Shown here one piece after another: positions 15,142 through 25,700 of a DNA stretch of 41,478 nucleotides. Below the pieces are notes generated by a model. The model was not told the DNA's origin. It did not search any database and worked only from the letters and a program-made list of their open reading frames with translations. Both the position numbers and the translations under genes were made by a program. Numbering within the stretch: position 1 is the first letter of the stretch; every line of letters begins with the position of its first letter. The DNA is from Helicobacter sp. MIT 05-5294 (GTDB taxonomy: Bacteria; Campylobacterota; Campylobacteria; Campylobacterales; Helicobacteraceae), in assembly GCF_000765675.1 (NCBI RefSeq), contig NZ_JRPA02000013.1, forward strand, positions 1-41,478, in the 5' to 3' direction.

Positions 15142-16347
15142 ATGATTATTTCTTTTAATGTCTATGCGACCTTACTTAGTATGATTTTTGTGCTACTTTT
15201 GGGGCGTTTTATTATTGGCAAGGTTAAAGTTTTGCGCGATTTTAATATTCCTGAACCTGTTGTGGGTGGAATCATCGCGGCAATTGTGATTTTTTTGCTC
15301 TATCAATATGGCAAGGTTGAATTAAAGTTTGATGGCTCACTCAAAGACCCTTTAATGCTTGCGTTTTTTACAAGCATTGGTTTAAGCGCGGATTTCGCTT
15401 CGCTCAAAAAGGGTGGAAAACTGCTCATTATCTTTCTTTTTATTGTTACGGGTTTGTTGTTTTTGCAAAACATCATCGGAATGAGTGTCGCAACTCTTTT
15501 GGGCGTAAATCCCGTGATTGGTTTGCTTGGTGGCTCTATCACAATGAGTGGCGGACATGGCACAGGTGCTGCGTGGGCGGATTTGTTCAAAAACGCGCCT
15601 TATCACTTTGGCGCAAGTATGGAAGTCGCAATGGCAAGTGCAACCTTTGGGCTTGTAATGGGCGGAATCGTGGGCGGACCTGTCGCGCGATTTTTGGTGA
15701 GAAAATACAAACTAGAACCCGACAAGCGCATACAAAACGATTCACCTGTAGGATTTGAAAAACCCGAAAAAGAACGGCTCATCACTTCAGGTTCGTTTGT
15801 GGAATCTTTGGCATTAATCACTATCGCGCTTTTTGGAGGGACTGAAATTGCAAAACTCTTTCAAGGGGGGGGGTTCACACTCCCGACTTTTGTGTGGTGT
15901 CTCTTCATCGGAGTGCTATTGCGCAATATTCTACAAGCAACAAAAATTCATCAAGTCTTTGATAGGGAAGTCTCTGTGATTGGCAATGTGAGCCTTTCGC
16001 TTTTCTTGGCTTTTGCGCTGATGAGTATTAACCTTTGGCAGCTTGTCGCTTTAGCCTTGCCTATGGTAGTGATTTTGGTTTGTCAAGTCGCAATAATGGT
16101 TACTTATGCAGTGTTTGTTACTTTTAGATTCTGCGGACGCGATTATGATGCGGCAGTCCTTGCAGCGGGACATTGTGGATTTGGCTTAGGCGCGACACCT
16201 ACGGCAATGGTAAATATGCAAACCGTTACCCAACACTATGGACCAAGCCACGCGGCTTTTATTGTCGTGCCACTTGTAGGAGCATTTTTTATTGATATTA
16301 TCAACGCACTTGTCATTAGCGGCGCATTGAAATTACCATTTTTTTAA
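15142..16347 (+). CDS. gltS: Sodium/glutamate symporter GltS
   Basis: A 401-residue inner-membrane carrier of the GltS (ESS) family, with ten or more hydrophobic segments and two inverted halves. The re-entrant loop signatures are [16 protein letters not shown] in the N-half and [16 protein letters not shown] in the C-half. It takes up L-glutamate with Na+. AAGGAATC gives the ribosome site before the ATG. A run of nine G (15865-15873) encodes Gly242-244 in the central region between the halves, where a slip would truncate the protein. Length is normal. Confidence 0.95.
   Translation: MIISFNVYATLLSMIFVLLLGRFIIGKVKVLRDFNIPEPVVGGIIAAIVIFLLYQYGKVELKFDGSLKDPLMLAFFTSIGLSADFASLKKGGKLLIIFLFIVTGLLFLQNIIGMSVATLLGVNPVIGLLGGSITMSGGHGTGAAWADLFKNAPYHFGASMEVAMASATFGLVMGGIVGGPVARFLVRKYKLEPDKRIQNDSPVGFEKPEKERLITSGSFVESLALITIALFGGTEIAKLFQGGGFTLPTFVWCLFIGVLLRNILQATKIHQVFDREVSVIGNVSLSLFLAFALMSINLWQLVALALPMVVILVCQVAIMVTYAVFVTFRFCGRDYDAAVLAAGHCGFGLGATPTAMVNMQTVTQHYGPSHAAFIVVPLVGAFFIDIINALVISGALKLPFF
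15865..15873 (+). repeat. G9 tract inside gltS
   Basis: Nine consecutive G in frame as three Gly codons. This is shorter than the other tracts but within the range in which slippage occurs in Helicobacter. The gene is in frame now. Confidence 0.6.
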
Positions 16348-16400
16348 GCCACCAACAAGGATTCTATGGCACAAAAGCCAAGAATCCAAAAGGAATATCT

Positions 16401-16886
16401 TTGAATCTATCACTTAAAGAATCCCTTACACATTTGGGAAATCAAACACAATATGCTTTTGAATATGACAAAAGCCTTTTAGAAACTTTTGACAATCAGC
16501 ATTCACAGCGGGATTATTTTGTCAAGTTTAATTGTCCAGAATTTACAAGCCTTTGTCCTATCACGGGACAGCCGGATTTCGCCACGATTTATATTTCTTA
16601 CATTCCTGATAAAAAAATGGTAGAATCCAAATCACTTAAACTTTATCTCTTTAGCTTTCGCAATCACGGAGGATTCCACGAGGATTGCGTAAATACGATT
16701 TTAAATGACTTAGTAGAATTATTGCAACCGCGCTATTTGGAAGTATGGGGGAAATTTATGCCTCGCGGGGGAATCAGCATTGACCCTTATGCAAACTATG
16801 GAATCCCTAATACAAAATACGCCCAAATGGCAGAATACCGCCTCACTCACCACGATTTGACTTTAGAGAAAATAGATAACCGCTAG
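16401..16886 (+). CDS. queF: NADPH-dependent 7-cyano-7-deazaguanine reductase QueF
   Basis: A 161-residue type I QueF. The catalytic loop [15 protein letters not shown] has the nucleophilic Cys and the conserved Asp, and [16 protein letters not shown] is the substrate/NADPH motif. It reduces preQ0 to preQ1 in queuosine synthesis. The start is TTG at 16401 with AAGGA 6-7 nt upstream. It follows gltS by 53 bp. A queuosine-precursor transporter of the YhhQ family is encoded at 29196. Confidence 0.95.
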   Translation: MNLSLKESLTHLGNQTQYAFEYDKSLLETFDNQHSQRDYFVKFNCPEFTSLCPITGQPDFATIYISYIPDKKMVESKSLKLYLFSFRNHGGFHEDCVNTILNDLVELLQPRYLEVWGKFMPRGGISIDPYANYGIPNTKYAQMAEYRLTHHDLTLEKIDNR

Positions 16887-16957
16887 AATCCAAAACTAGC
16901 ACAACCACTATGTCATTGCGCGATTTTGAATTTCACATTGTGCTTTGGATTCCACGC

Positions 16958-17113
16958 CGTTATTGCGAGGCGCACGAAGCGCAACGAAGCAATCCATAAT
17001 CACGCACAAAATGGATTCTATGATGGCGAGACTTTGGATTATAGATTTGTGCAGTGCAGACAAACTGCAAAGCAGCGTGTGCCACGAAGTTGTGCCAACT
17101 TCTCACAATGACG
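16958..17113. repeat. MITE-like dispersed palindromic repeat
   Basis: Bounded by CGTTATTGCGAG (16958-16969) and TCTCACAATGACG (17101-17113), which are near-perfect inverted ends. Inside lie GAAGCAATCCATAATC and other pieces seen in the copies at 36118 and 39130. It fills most of the 336-bp gap between queF and the Dsb-like gene. The short open frames in it are not genes. Confidence 0.6.
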
Positions 17114-17191
17114 AATGGCAAAATCCCATTTAAGATTCCATTGCCAAATCCAAAAAGCGTAATTTGGTTTTCATTTTGCTAGAGATTATTA

Positions 17192-17197
17192 TATAAT
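17192..17197 (+). promoter_or_regulatory. -10 box TATAAT for the Dsb-like gene
   Basis: A perfect TATAAT 26 bp before the ATG at 17223, in a T-rich context typical of Helicobacter housekeeping promoters. Confidence 0.6.
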
Positions 17198-17222
17198 ACC
17201 GCTTGTTTTTAAAGGATTCTTT

Positions 17223-17963
17223 ATGAAAAAAATATTTTTAAATGTAGCCCTTGTGGCAAGTTTTGCAAGTTTGGCAACAGCAGGATTTGAAGAGAATTTC
17301 AAAGCAAGTGTGAAAAAACGAGCCGACATTGACGCAGAAGTGCAGCTCAAAAAGCCGCTTAAAAGCTTCAAAAACCAATATTTCGTGATTGGGCGCACAC
17401 AAAATGGAGAGATTTTCCCTGTGATTGTAAGCCAAGATGGAGGCTATTTTGTCGCGTTAAGCTCTATGATGAATCTCAATCAAGAAGATTCCCAAATGAT
17501 TATGGAGGAGCTTAACAAAGCCGGTGATGAAAAAGAAAAACGCGATACAAAAATCCTAAACGAGCTTTTTGCGAGTTTTAATGCCAATGATTTTATTTAT
17601 CTCAAAGGAGAGGGTGAGAATCTCCCCACTCAAATCATCGTAACCGACCCAGATTGCCCTTATTGTCGCAAACATTTAGAGATGATAGAATCCGAGCTTA
17701 AAGTCGCCAACCTAAAACTCATCTTCGCGCCTGTGCATGATAAAGAAGCCTTTATCAAGGCGCAATTAGCGATGAATCAAACCGCAAAGCTTAAGCTAGA
17801 AGACACAAAAGGCAAAATCAAGATTCTGCGTAAATTCTATTCTGACATCAAGCTTAGCAAACAAGAAATGGCAACAGACTTTAGCCAAGTGCGCACAAAC
17901 ACCGATAAAATCTTCGCAAGTAAAGCCATTAAAGGCGTTCCTTTCGTCTTTGAACAGCAATAA
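17223..17963 (+). CDS. Periplasmic thiol:disulfide interchange protein (DsbC/DsbG-like)
   Basis: A 246-residue exported protein: signal peptide to about residue 20 (ATA|GF), an N-terminal dimerisation-type domain, then a thioredoxin fold with CPYC in the motif DPDCPYCRKHLE near residue 145, a helical insert, and the cis-proline loop GVPFVF near the end. It should form or isomerise disulfides in the periplasm. It resembles Helicobacter DsbC/DsbG-type proteins. A spacing of 20 bp to the Mla-type operon suggests possible co-transcription. Confidence 0.85.
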   Translation: MKKIFLNVALVASFASLATAGFEENFKASVKKRADIDAEVQLKKPLKSFKNQYFVIGRTQNGEIFPVIVSQDGGYFVALSSMMNLNQEDSQMIMEELNKAGDEKEKRDTKILNELFASFNANDFIYLKGEGENLPTQIIVTDPDCPYCRKHLEMIESELKVANLKLIFAPVHDKEAFIKAQLAMNQTAKLKLEDTKGKIKILRKFYSDIKLSKQEMATDFSQVRTNTDKIFASKAIKGVPFVFEQQ

Positions 17964-17983
17964 TCTTGTAAAATGGTAATGGA

Positions 17984-19132
17984 ATGCAAGCGGACTTAAG
18001 AGTAAGTTTTCACAACGCAAATGTCGTGGATATAGTCTTTAGCGGTCTTTGGGATAAAAGCCTCTCCAAACGCGCCTTAAGGGCTTTGGAAAAGAGTTTG
18101 GATTCTATCCTAAACTCTGCACAAAAGCAAATACTCCAAGTCAATATTACACTCCAAAGCGATTTTGATTTGGATTTTTGCGGTGGGGAAGTTTTGCTTA
18201 GGTGGCTAGAAAAGCTCCAGCGCACACCCAATCTCCAAATCCAAAGCAACGCCCTTAATTCCCAAAAATACATTCCTATCTTTAAGATTCTACAAGACAA
18301 AAAACTCCCCGAAAAACAAGCAATTACGCAAGAATTAATCCAATTACATTTAGATACTTTTAAGATTCTAAAAAAATGGAGCAATCACGCGTTTTTGACT
18401 TTTGGGTTTTTGGGTGAAATGATTTATAATCTTTTGCTAGGATTCGTAAATCCCGCAAATATTCGCCTTAAAGCCTTGTTTTTTCAGATTCAAGAAGCCT
18501 TAATCAAAGCGATTCCAATCGTTTCTCTTGCTTGTTTTTTAATCGGAATCGTAATTGCCTATCAAGGAAGTTTGCAGTTAGAACAATTTGGCGCGAGTAT
18601 TTTAATTGTAGAAATGAGTTCTATGCTGACTTTACGCGAAATGGCACCGATTATCACGGCTATCATCATCGCCGGGCGCAGTGCTTCGGCATTTAGTGCA
18701 GAGATTGGAATGATGCGCGCCACACAAGAAATTGACGCGATGAGCGTTATGGGATTCAACCCAATTAGTTTTTTGGTTTTGCCCCGCGTGATTGCGCTTT
18801 GTGCCGCGTTGCCTTTGGTGGTTTTCATTGCAGATATTTTTGGATTAGTCGGCGCGATGTTTGTCTCGCAAATCCAGCTAGGAATCAGTAGTGAGCAGTT
18901 TGTGGAGCGATTTTTGCAAATGGTTGAAATACGGCATTTTTGGATAGGATTCCTCAAAGCTCCCTTTTTTGGCTTAATCATCGCGCTTATTGGTTGCTAT
19001 CATGGGTTTATCGTAGCAAAGGACACGCGCAGTATTGGAATCCATACAACAAAAAGCGTGGTGGAATCTATCTTTTGCGTGATTGCCTTTGACGCGTTAT
19101 GCTCGGTCCTTTTCACACAAATAGGTTGGTAA
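17984..19132 (+). CDS. mlaE: MlaE-type ABC lipid transporter permease with STAS-like N-terminus
   Basis: A 382-residue protein. Residues 1-120 are a soluble STAS-like domain, and 125-380 the MlaE/YrbE permease with motifs such as EMSSMLTLREMAPIITAIIIAGR and SAEIGMMRATQEIDAMSVMG. It forms the membrane part of an Mla-like complex moving phospholipids between the inner and outer membranes. The fused STAS-like part corresponds to MlaB of E. coli. It is first in mlaE-mlaF-mlaD-lipoprotein; the ATPase ATG follows its stop directly. Confidence 0.9.
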   Translation: MQADLRVSFHNANVVDIVFSGLWDKSLSKRALRALEKSLDSILNSAQKQILQVNITLQSDFDLDFCGGEVLLRWLEKLQRTPNLQIQSNALNSQKYIPIFKILQDKKLPEKQAITQELIQLHLDTFKILKKWSNHAFLTFGFLGEMIYNLLLGFVNPANIRLKALFFQIQEALIKAIPIVSLACFLIGIVIAYQGSLQLEQFGASILIVEMSSMLTLREMAPIITAIIIAGRSASAFSAEIGMMRATQEIDAMSVMGFNPISFLVLPRVIALCAALPLVVFIADIFGLVGAMFVSQIQLGISSEQFVERFLQMVEIRHFWIGFLKAPFFGLIIALIGCYHGFIVAKDTRSIGIHTTKSVVESIFCVIAFDALCSVLFTQIGW

Positions 19133-19885
19133 ATGGAATCCCAAAGCAAAATTAGCCAAAATATCATAGAAATCCGCAATCTCACAACAACCTATGGCAC
19201 ACGCACAATCCACGATAAAATTTCCTTTAATATCGGCAAAAAAGAAATCTTTGCCCTACTTGGCGGAAGTGGAAGCGGCAAAAGCACCTTGCTTAATACA
19301 ATGATTTTCTTAAAACAGCCCAAAAGCGGAGAAGTGCGGATTTTGGGGCAAAATATTTGGAATCTCAACGCCAAAGAAACCTTGAAAATGAAATTAAATA
19401 TGGGCGTTTGCTTCCAATTTGGCGCGCTTTTTAGCTCTCTTAGTGTGCTAGAAAACCTCACGATTCCTTTACGCGAATGGACGCATTTTAGCAGTGAGGA
19501 TATAGAATCTCTCGCGTATATTTGGCTTACACGCGTAGGATTAAACGCAGAAGTGGCAAATCTCTATCCTAATGAATTAAGCGGAGGAATGGTAAAACGC
19601 GTGGGGTTAGCACGCGCACTTGCTTTAAACCCAAAAATCTTGTTTTTAGATGAGCCAACGAGTGGATTAGACCCCAAAAGTGCAAGGCATTTTGATGCGT
19701 TGATTATGGAATTGCGAGATTTGCTTGGAATTAGCGTTGTTATGGTAACGCACGATATGGAATCCGTTAAAGGCGCGGTGGATAGAATGATAATCCTCAA
19801 AGACAAAAAAGTGTTCTTTGAAGGCAGTGTGCGCTCGTTGGCACAGCAAACAGAATCGCTAGATTTGTTTTTGTATCAGATTTAA
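19133..19885 (+). CDS. mlaF: MlaF-type ABC lipid transporter ATPase
   Basis: A 250-residue ABC ATPase with Walker A GGSGSGKST, signature LSGGMVKR (the Met-Val form typical of MlaF rather than GGQ), Walker B ILFLDEPTSGLD and switch His in VMVTHDM. It powers the MlaE permease. Start and stop are contiguous with its neighbours (0 and 8 nt). Confidence 0.93.
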   Translation: MESQSKISQNIIEIRNLTTTYGTRTIHDKISFNIGKKEIFALLGGSGSGKSTLLNTMIFLKQPKSGEVRILGQNIWNLNAKETLKMKLNMGVCFQFGALFSSLSVLENLTIPLREWTHFSSEDIESLAYIWLTRVGLNAEVANLYPNELSGGMVKRVGLARALALNPKILFLDEPTSGLDPKSARHFDALIMELRDLLGISVVMVTHDMESVKGAVDRMIILKDKKVFFEGSVRSLAQQTESLDLFLYQI

Positions 19886-19893
19886 GGAGTTTT

Positions 19894-20697
19894 ATGGAAG
19901 CACGATTAAATTATGTTTTGCTTGGTGTGTTTTTTGTCGTCTCTTTAGTTGCATTAGCAGGATTCGTGTTTTGGATAGGCAAATACGATAGGAATCTCAA
20001 AGACTATCACGAATATTATCTCTATAACAAAAGTTTGCCCAAAGGGATTCGCACAGAAACTCCTGTGCGCTATCTTGGGCTTCCTGTTGGGTTTGTCAAA
20101 AGCTACAAGCTCAATGAAAGCGCGGAAAATGTGGAAATTACACTTTGGATTAAAAAAGAAATTGTTTTAAAAGAGGGTTCAAAGATTTTTGTAGATTCGC
20201 AAGGGCTTACCGGTGGGACTTTCCTATCCTTAGTGCAAGGCGATGGTGCGCCTTACACAGAGGGGGAAAGGGTTATCTTAAGCCTACAAGAAAATTGGAT
20301 TGAAAAAATCGGAGGCAAAGCAGAAAGCGTGTTTGATAGGCTAGAGATTAGTGTGTCGCGTCTCAATCGGCTTTTAAGCGATAAAAATTTAGACAATATC
20401 GAACAAACACTCTCCGGCTTAGCAAACTTGCCTCCAAGACTAGAAAGCGTCCTTACAACAGCGCAAAAAGAGATTGCAGGAATCGGGGAAAGTCGCCGCG
20501 TGATTCATCAAGACATTACAAATGGGGATTACAATTTACGCGCGATTTTAACGCCACTTTTGGTGGATTTGGAGCAAAACTCCAAAATACTAGAGCAGAT
20601 TTTGCAAAGAGCGGAAATGTCTATGGAGGATTTCTCCAACGCGCCAAGCGAGTTTCTTTTCGGCAAAAGAACGCAGACTTTAGGTCCTAGAGAATAA
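19894..20697 (+). CDS. mlaD: MlaD-type MCE-domain lipid-binding protein
   Basis: A 267-residue protein with an N-terminal membrane anchor (residues ~6-27) and one MCE domain (residues ~38-120, with GIRTETPVRYLGLPVGFVKS and GSKIFVDSQGLTGGTFLSL). A helical tail to ~260 follows. It should form the periplasmic ring that carries phospholipids between MlaFE and outer-membrane partners. It follows mlaF by 8 nt. Confidence 0.92.
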   Translation: MEARLNYVLLGVFFVVSLVALAGFVFWIGKYDRNLKDYHEYYLYNKSLPKGIRTETPVRYLGLPVGFVKSYKLNESAENVEITLWIKKEIVLKEGSKIFVDSQGLTGGTFLSLVQGDGAPYTEGERVILSLQENWIEKIGGKAESVFDRLEISVSRLNRLLSDKNLDNIEQTLSGLANLPPRLESVLTTAQKEIAGIGESRRVIHQDITNGDYNLRAILTPLLVDLEQNSKILEQILQRAEMSMEDFSNAPSEFLFGKRTQTLGPRE

Positions 20698-20715
20698 AAA
20701 TTAAGGAATAGATAA

Positions 20716-21294
20716 ATGATGAAAAAAACTGCAATAAGTGTTTTATTTTTGGTATTTGGGTTGATTTTTAGCGGTTGTTTGGGTAAAGAACTGCCGACGA
20801 TTCATCACTATGAGTTGAGTTTGGATTCTAACTTTGGCAAAGCGACAAACAGCGCGACAAAAAATGTGCGCAATCCACAAGAGATTCTTTATCTTGGCAC
20901 AGACGCAAGTCTTAAGATTGCAAGTAAAAAAATAGCTTACAAAACTAACGCCAATACGATTGAATATTTCGTCAAAAACGAATGGATTGAACCTTTGCCA
21001 CTCATGGTGGATTCTCTTATGCTAAAAGCCACTAAGCAAATGGGATTCTCTCTTGCTAGTGAGAAGAAAAATGGAATCCCAACACTTAGCTTGAATCTCT
21101 TGGATTTTTATTATGACCAAAAGCGCGAAATTGTAGTGCTAAATCTGCTTGTCAAACAAAACCACACAAGCTTTCTACTTAACCAAGAAATCAAGGTGCA
21201 AAGCGGCGGATTCCACGCGATTATCTTAGCGATGAATCAAGCCATTAATGCCGCGCTTTTAGAATCCCTCACTTCTCTTAAAAATAGCAAATAG
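20716..21294 (+). CDS. ABC-type transport auxiliary lipoprotein (PqiC/MlaD-associated)
   Basis: A 192-residue lipoprotein: lipobox IFSGC near residue 21, then a domain with HHYELSL and TIEYFVKNEWIEPLPLMVDSLML, the pattern of the LptE/PqiC-like ABC transport auxiliary component. It is probably the outer-membrane part of the Mla-like system encoded just upstream, replacing MlaA/MlaC. It is 18 bp after mlaD. Confidence 0.8.
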   Translation: MMKKTAISVLFLVFGLIFSGCLGKELPTIHHYELSLDSNFGKATNSATKNVRNPQEILYLGTDASLKIASKKIAYKTNANTIEYFVKNEWIEPLPLMVDSLMLKATKQMGFSLASEKKNGIPTLSLNLLDFYYDQKREIVVLNLLVKQNHTSFLLNQEIKVQSGGFHAIILAMNQAINAALLESLTSLKNSK

Positions 21295-21304
21295 GATTTA
21301 GAAA

Positions 21305-21751
21305 ATGCAAGAGGAATCCAGCCGCGCATTAATGGGGGAATACACCATTTGTTTAGAAGATTTTGTGCTAGAAACAATTATCGGGATTTTGCCAAAAGAG
21401 CGCGAGAGGGCGCAAAAGATTAAAATTAATGCGGAGTTTATCTGCCAATGGAATCCCAAAACACACTTTGAAAACGCAGAATCTCATTTCTCTTTTGCTG
21501 ATTCTAGCAATCCTCCGCTAAAAAATCACGACAACATAGAATCGCAAAACTTCTTAGATTATCGCGATTTGCGAGAGTTTATCAAGGATTCTTTCGCGCG
21601 AGAGTTTGGGCTTTTAGAAGAAGCGCAAAGCTACTTTTATCGCGAGATTCCCCTGTGTTTCCCGCAAATCAAAGCCTTTTGGATTCAAATTACAAAATTA
21701 GAAATTTTTGAGGATTGTAAAATTTCAATAAAAATAAATTATCAAAAATAG
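21305..21751 (+). CDS. folB: Dihydroneopterin aldolase FolB-like
   Basis: A 148-residue protein with the T-fold marks of dihydroneopterin aldolase: LEDFVLETIIGILPKERERAQKIKINAEF at the N-terminus and WIQITKLEIFED near the end. A variable insert (residues ~60-85) is rich in Ser and Asn. It would cleave 7,8-dihydroneopterin in folate synthesis. ATG at 21305 has AGGA upstream; a later Met at residue 10 has none. It lies 10 bp after the transport lipoprotein gene, apparently as an unrelated passenger of the operon. Confidence 0.85.
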   Translation: MQEESSRALMGEYTICLEDFVLETIIGILPKERERAQKIKINAEFICQWNPKTHFENAESHFSFADSSNPPLKNHDNIESQNFLDYRDLREFIKDSFAREFGLLEEAQSYFYREIPLCFPQIKAFWIQITKLEIFEDCKISIKINYQK

Positions 21752-21790
21752 AAATAAAAGCCAAATTTTAGATTCTTAAAGGAGCACATT

Positions 21791-22738
21791 ATGGGCGCGA
21801 AGCAAAGGCATTCTCTTAACCAGACTCATCGCACAACCATTCGCTCAAAAATGCGCAACGAACGCGAGATTCTAACCCTCATCTTTGATTTTGCCCAAAA
21901 CCATCAAGCAATCCGCGCAGTTACTTTAGAGGGTTCAAGGGCAAATCCAAACATCACAAACGATAGATTTTGCGATTATGATATTGTATTTTTCTTGAAT
22001 AGGCAAACCTTACAGGGTTTTATAGAGGACAAAAGCGATTCGTGGTTGGGCTATTTTGGCAATCCATTAATGCTTCAAAAGCCAGAATCTATGGAGCTTT
22101 ATCCGCCGGATTTAAAGAAAGGTTGGTTTAGCTATCTTTGTCTTTTTGATGATGGTGTGCGCATAGACTTTAAGCTCATTCCGCTTGAAGATATAGAGTT
22201 TTATCAACACAATGAACGCTTAATGCAAGTTTTGCTTGATAAAGACAAGCGATTTGCGGACGCGCTTCCTGCGAGTGATTGTGCGTTTTTTATCAAGCCC
22301 TTAAGTAGGCAAAGTTTTTTGGATTGTTGTAATGAATTTTATTGGCTTTATGTGTGTGTGGAAAAAGATCTTTTGCGCGGTGAGATTTTACTCGCAAACG
22401 CTCATCTTAATTTTATGCGCGAATCTCTTTTGATTATGCTCTCATGGCACATTGCCATTTCGCGTGAGGCTTTTGATTTCTCACTTGGCAAAGAATATAA
22501 ATTTTTACCCCGATTCCTAACCAAAAAGCAAACGCAAAAACTCTATGAATGCTATCATCTAGGAGACAAAAAACAAGCAAAAAAGACACTTAAATCTCTT
22601 GAAAAGCTTTTTGCCAAAATTGCGCGAAAAGTTAGAGATTCTCATTTCAAAGATTTGCACACCTTGCCTTATCGTGCAGAATCCAAAGCTTATACAAAAA
22701 TCCTTAAACACATCGCCAAAAGCCCAAAAACCAAATGA
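21791..22738 (+). CDS. ANT(6)/AadE-like nucleotidyltransferase
   Basis: A 315-residue protein resembling aminoglycoside 6-adenylyltransferase. The nucleotidyltransferase core is EGSRANPNITNDRFCDYDIVFF (Gly48-Ser49, Asp62 and Asp64), with the second acidic motif DGVRIDFKL near residue 120. A helical C-terminal domain follows. A strong GGAG 8 nt upstream supports this start, which adds about 20 basic residues to the usual N-terminus. Known members adenylylate streptomycin; distant chromosomal relatives are common in Campylobacterota and may have other substrates. No transposon or resistance cluster surrounds it and codon use looks native, so resistance is not implied. Confidence 0.78.
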   Translation: MGAKQRHSLNQTHRTTIRSKMRNEREILTLIFDFAQNHQAIRAVTLEGSRANPNITNDRFCDYDIVFFLNRQTLQGFIEDKSDSWLGYFGNPLMLQKPESMELYPPDLKKGWFSYLCLFDDGVRIDFKLIPLEDIEFYQHNERLMQVLLDKDKRFADALPASDCAFFIKPLSRQSFLDCCNEFYWLYVCVEKDLLRGEILLANAHLNFMRESLLIMLSWHIAISREAFDFSLGKEYKFLPRFLTKKQTQKLYECYHLGDKKQAKKTLKSLEKLFAKIARKVRDSHFKDLHTLPYRAESKAYTKILKHIAKSPKTK

Positions 22739-22790
22739 AATTAAGAATCGCCCTTAAATCATAACACAAAGATAACTTGCCAAATCAACA

Positions 22791-25700
22791 CTAAGAGGCA
22801 TTCCGCTTCTTAGCAATCCATTCGCTTAAATTTGCTAGATACACAAAGAAAAGCGGGATAAAGAAAATCGCTAAAAAAGTTGCGCCAAGCATTCCGCCAA
22901 GCACACCTGTAGCGATAGAATGACGGCTTAATGCCCCAGCACCGCTGCTAATTGCCAATGGTAAAACGCCCACACTAAAGGCTAATGAAGTCATCACAAT
23001 CGGGCGGAATCGTAGCTTTGCCGCGCCAATGGCAGAATCCACAATGCTTTTTCCCTCATTCTCGCGAAGTTGCATTGCAAACTCCACAATCAAAATCGCG
23101 TTTTTTGCGGCAAGTGCGATAAGGACAAGCAATCCTACTTGAAAATAAATATCATTTTCTAATCCGCGTAAAAAGGTCGCCAAAATAGCCCCAAAAAGCG
23201 CGAAAGGCACAGCACCCAAAACACATAAAGGCATCAACCACCGCTCATATTGTGCAACAAGAATCAAAAACACAAAAACAAGTCCGAAGACAAACGCCAT
23301 TGTGCCGCTGTTTTGGCTTACTTTTTCTTGATAAGTAGAACCAAAATAATCAATATCATAGCCCTGCGGCAAAACCCTAGCGGCAATCTCTTCAATAGCA
23401 TTGATTGTATCGCCACTTGAATAACCCTCATTGGGATAACCGATAATCTGCGCGGCAGGAAAGAGATTAAAACGATTCACAATTTCTGCGCCGATTGTGT
23501 GTTCAAAGCTCAAAAGCGCACTTAAAGGGACAAAATTCCCATCTTGGGATTTCACAAAAACATATTTCAAATCTTCAGGGGCTTTACGATAATCTTGTTC
23601 GCTTTGGGCAATCACGCGAAAGGTGCGGTTAAACAATTCAAAATTATTGATATAATAACTACCAAAAGTTACTTGCATTGTCGCAAAAACATCAAAAATA
23701 TTGACATTTAGTGCGGCGGCTTTTTCTCTATCTAAATGCACAGCGATTTGAGGCGTATCTACGGCAATGCTTGTAAAAGCATAGCGAATCTCTTTGCGCT
23801 TGAGCAATTCTTGCACGACTAAATCTGTGTATTTTTTTAGCTCTGCAAGGGGCGCACCCTCCTTGCTTTGAATATAGACATTTACACCGCTTGAATCTAG
23901 CCCAATAATCGTTGGGGATTGATTGGCGATAAAACGCGCATAGGGATAGCCTTGAAGCTCTTTTGTAACACTCTGAATAAACGCGCGGTCGCTTTTGTCT
24001 TTGTCCTTGCGTTCGCTCCAATCAATAAGGCGATAATACCCCACGCCTCCATTGCTTTTTAAGCCTTGAGATAGCTGGCTAAAACCCGCGATTGTCGTCA
24101 TTTCTGCTATGAGTGGATTGTTTTTTAGAATCCCAATCAAATCTTTTTGCACTTGTGTCGTGCGCGAGAGTGAAGCACCTTCGGGCAAAATCGTATGGAT
24201 ATTTACGATTCCCATATCTTCAGCAGGGACAAGTGAGTGCGGTGTGCGAGAAAATAGCTCGTAGGTCGCAAAAAGCATAACAAGAAGCAAACAGAGAAAT
24301 AACAAGCCTCTTTTAAGGACTTTTGCGACTTGCAATGAAAACTTTAGCGTGAGTTTTTCAAAAAATTCATCAAACTTTGCGACAAGATAAAAAGGCTTGG
24401 AATCTTTCTTTTTTAGATACATTGCACAAAGGCTCGGCGTGAGTGTGAGCGCAACACAACCCGAAATCACCACAGAAATTACGATTGTAATAGCAAATTG
24501 ACGATAAATCTCTCCGCTAAATCCTCCCATAAACGCCACAGGGATAAACACCGCACTAAGCACCAAAACAATCGCAATTACAGGCGTAGTGATTTCTTGC
24601 ATTGAACGAATCGTTGCTTCTTTTGCATCTAAATGCTCTTGGTGCATAATGCGCTCCACATTTTCAATCACAATAATCGCATCATCTACCACGATTCCAA
24701 TCGCGAGAATCAGCCCAAAAAGCGTTAAAAGATTAATGCTAAAACCAAAGAGATAAAGCCCGACAAAAGTGCCAATAAGCGAAACCGGAATCGCAATACA
24801 AGGGATAATCGTCGCACGCCAATTTCCCAAAAAAAGATAAATAATCAAGACAACTAGAATAATCGCTTCAACAAAAGTTTTCAAAACCTCTTTCATGGAT
24901 TCCACAATAAATTCTGTGGGGCGGAAAGGATTAGAATATTTCATACCTTCAGGGAATTTTTGCGATAACTTTTCCATTGTCTTTTGCACATTGTTTGCGA
25001 CTTCTAAGAGATTTGCGCCGGGTTGTAGAGTGATTCTAAGCGGTATGGAGGGCGTAGAATTATAAAAATACGAAGTCAAATATTCTTGCGCTCCAAGCTC
25101 CACTCTCGCGACATCTTTAAGACGCAAAACCGAGCCATCGGGATTCGCGCGAAGAATGATTTGTTCAAATTCTTGTGGCGTTGAAAACAATCCTTGCGCA
25201 ACAATCGTATAGGCAAACTCACTCCGCGCAATCGGCTCTACTCCGAACTTTCCGGGTGCAAATTGTGAGTTTTGTTCTTGAATTTTTTCAATCACTTCAA
25301 GCGGTGCGATATTCAAAGTCGAGAGTTTATCAGGTAGCAACCAAATGCGCATTGCATAATCCGAGCGTCCCCACAAATCCACATCTCCGATTCCGCTAAT
25401 GCGCTTAAGCTCGTCAATAATATTTAAAAGCGCGTAATTTGCAAGATAAAGTTGCGTATGGTGGGGATTGTCTGAATAAATATGATACAAGCCAACCACA
25501 GCAGTAGAGTTTTTGCGCACCGTGATTCCAAGTCTTTGCACCTCACTTGGAAGCCGACTTAATACCGCTTGCACACGATTATTGACATTTACAACTGCCA
25601 TATCAGGGTCGGCTTCGTTGTTAAAAAACACGCTTAGATTCATCGTGCCGCTACTTGTGGTTGAAGTGCGGATATAAATCATATCTTCCACGCCATTAAT

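Noticed and set aside
16913-17113. Repeated CATTGCGAG units as a CRISPR array
   Set aside because: Copies are dispersed with inverted ends and no regular spacers, and no cas genes are present.
16926-17133. Two short open frames after queF
   Set aside because: They lie inside a dispersed palindromic repeat, overlap each other and have no ribosome site.
23728-24021. 97-codon minus-strand frame inside the RND gene
   Set aside because: It is an out-of-frame shadow of a complete RND coding region.
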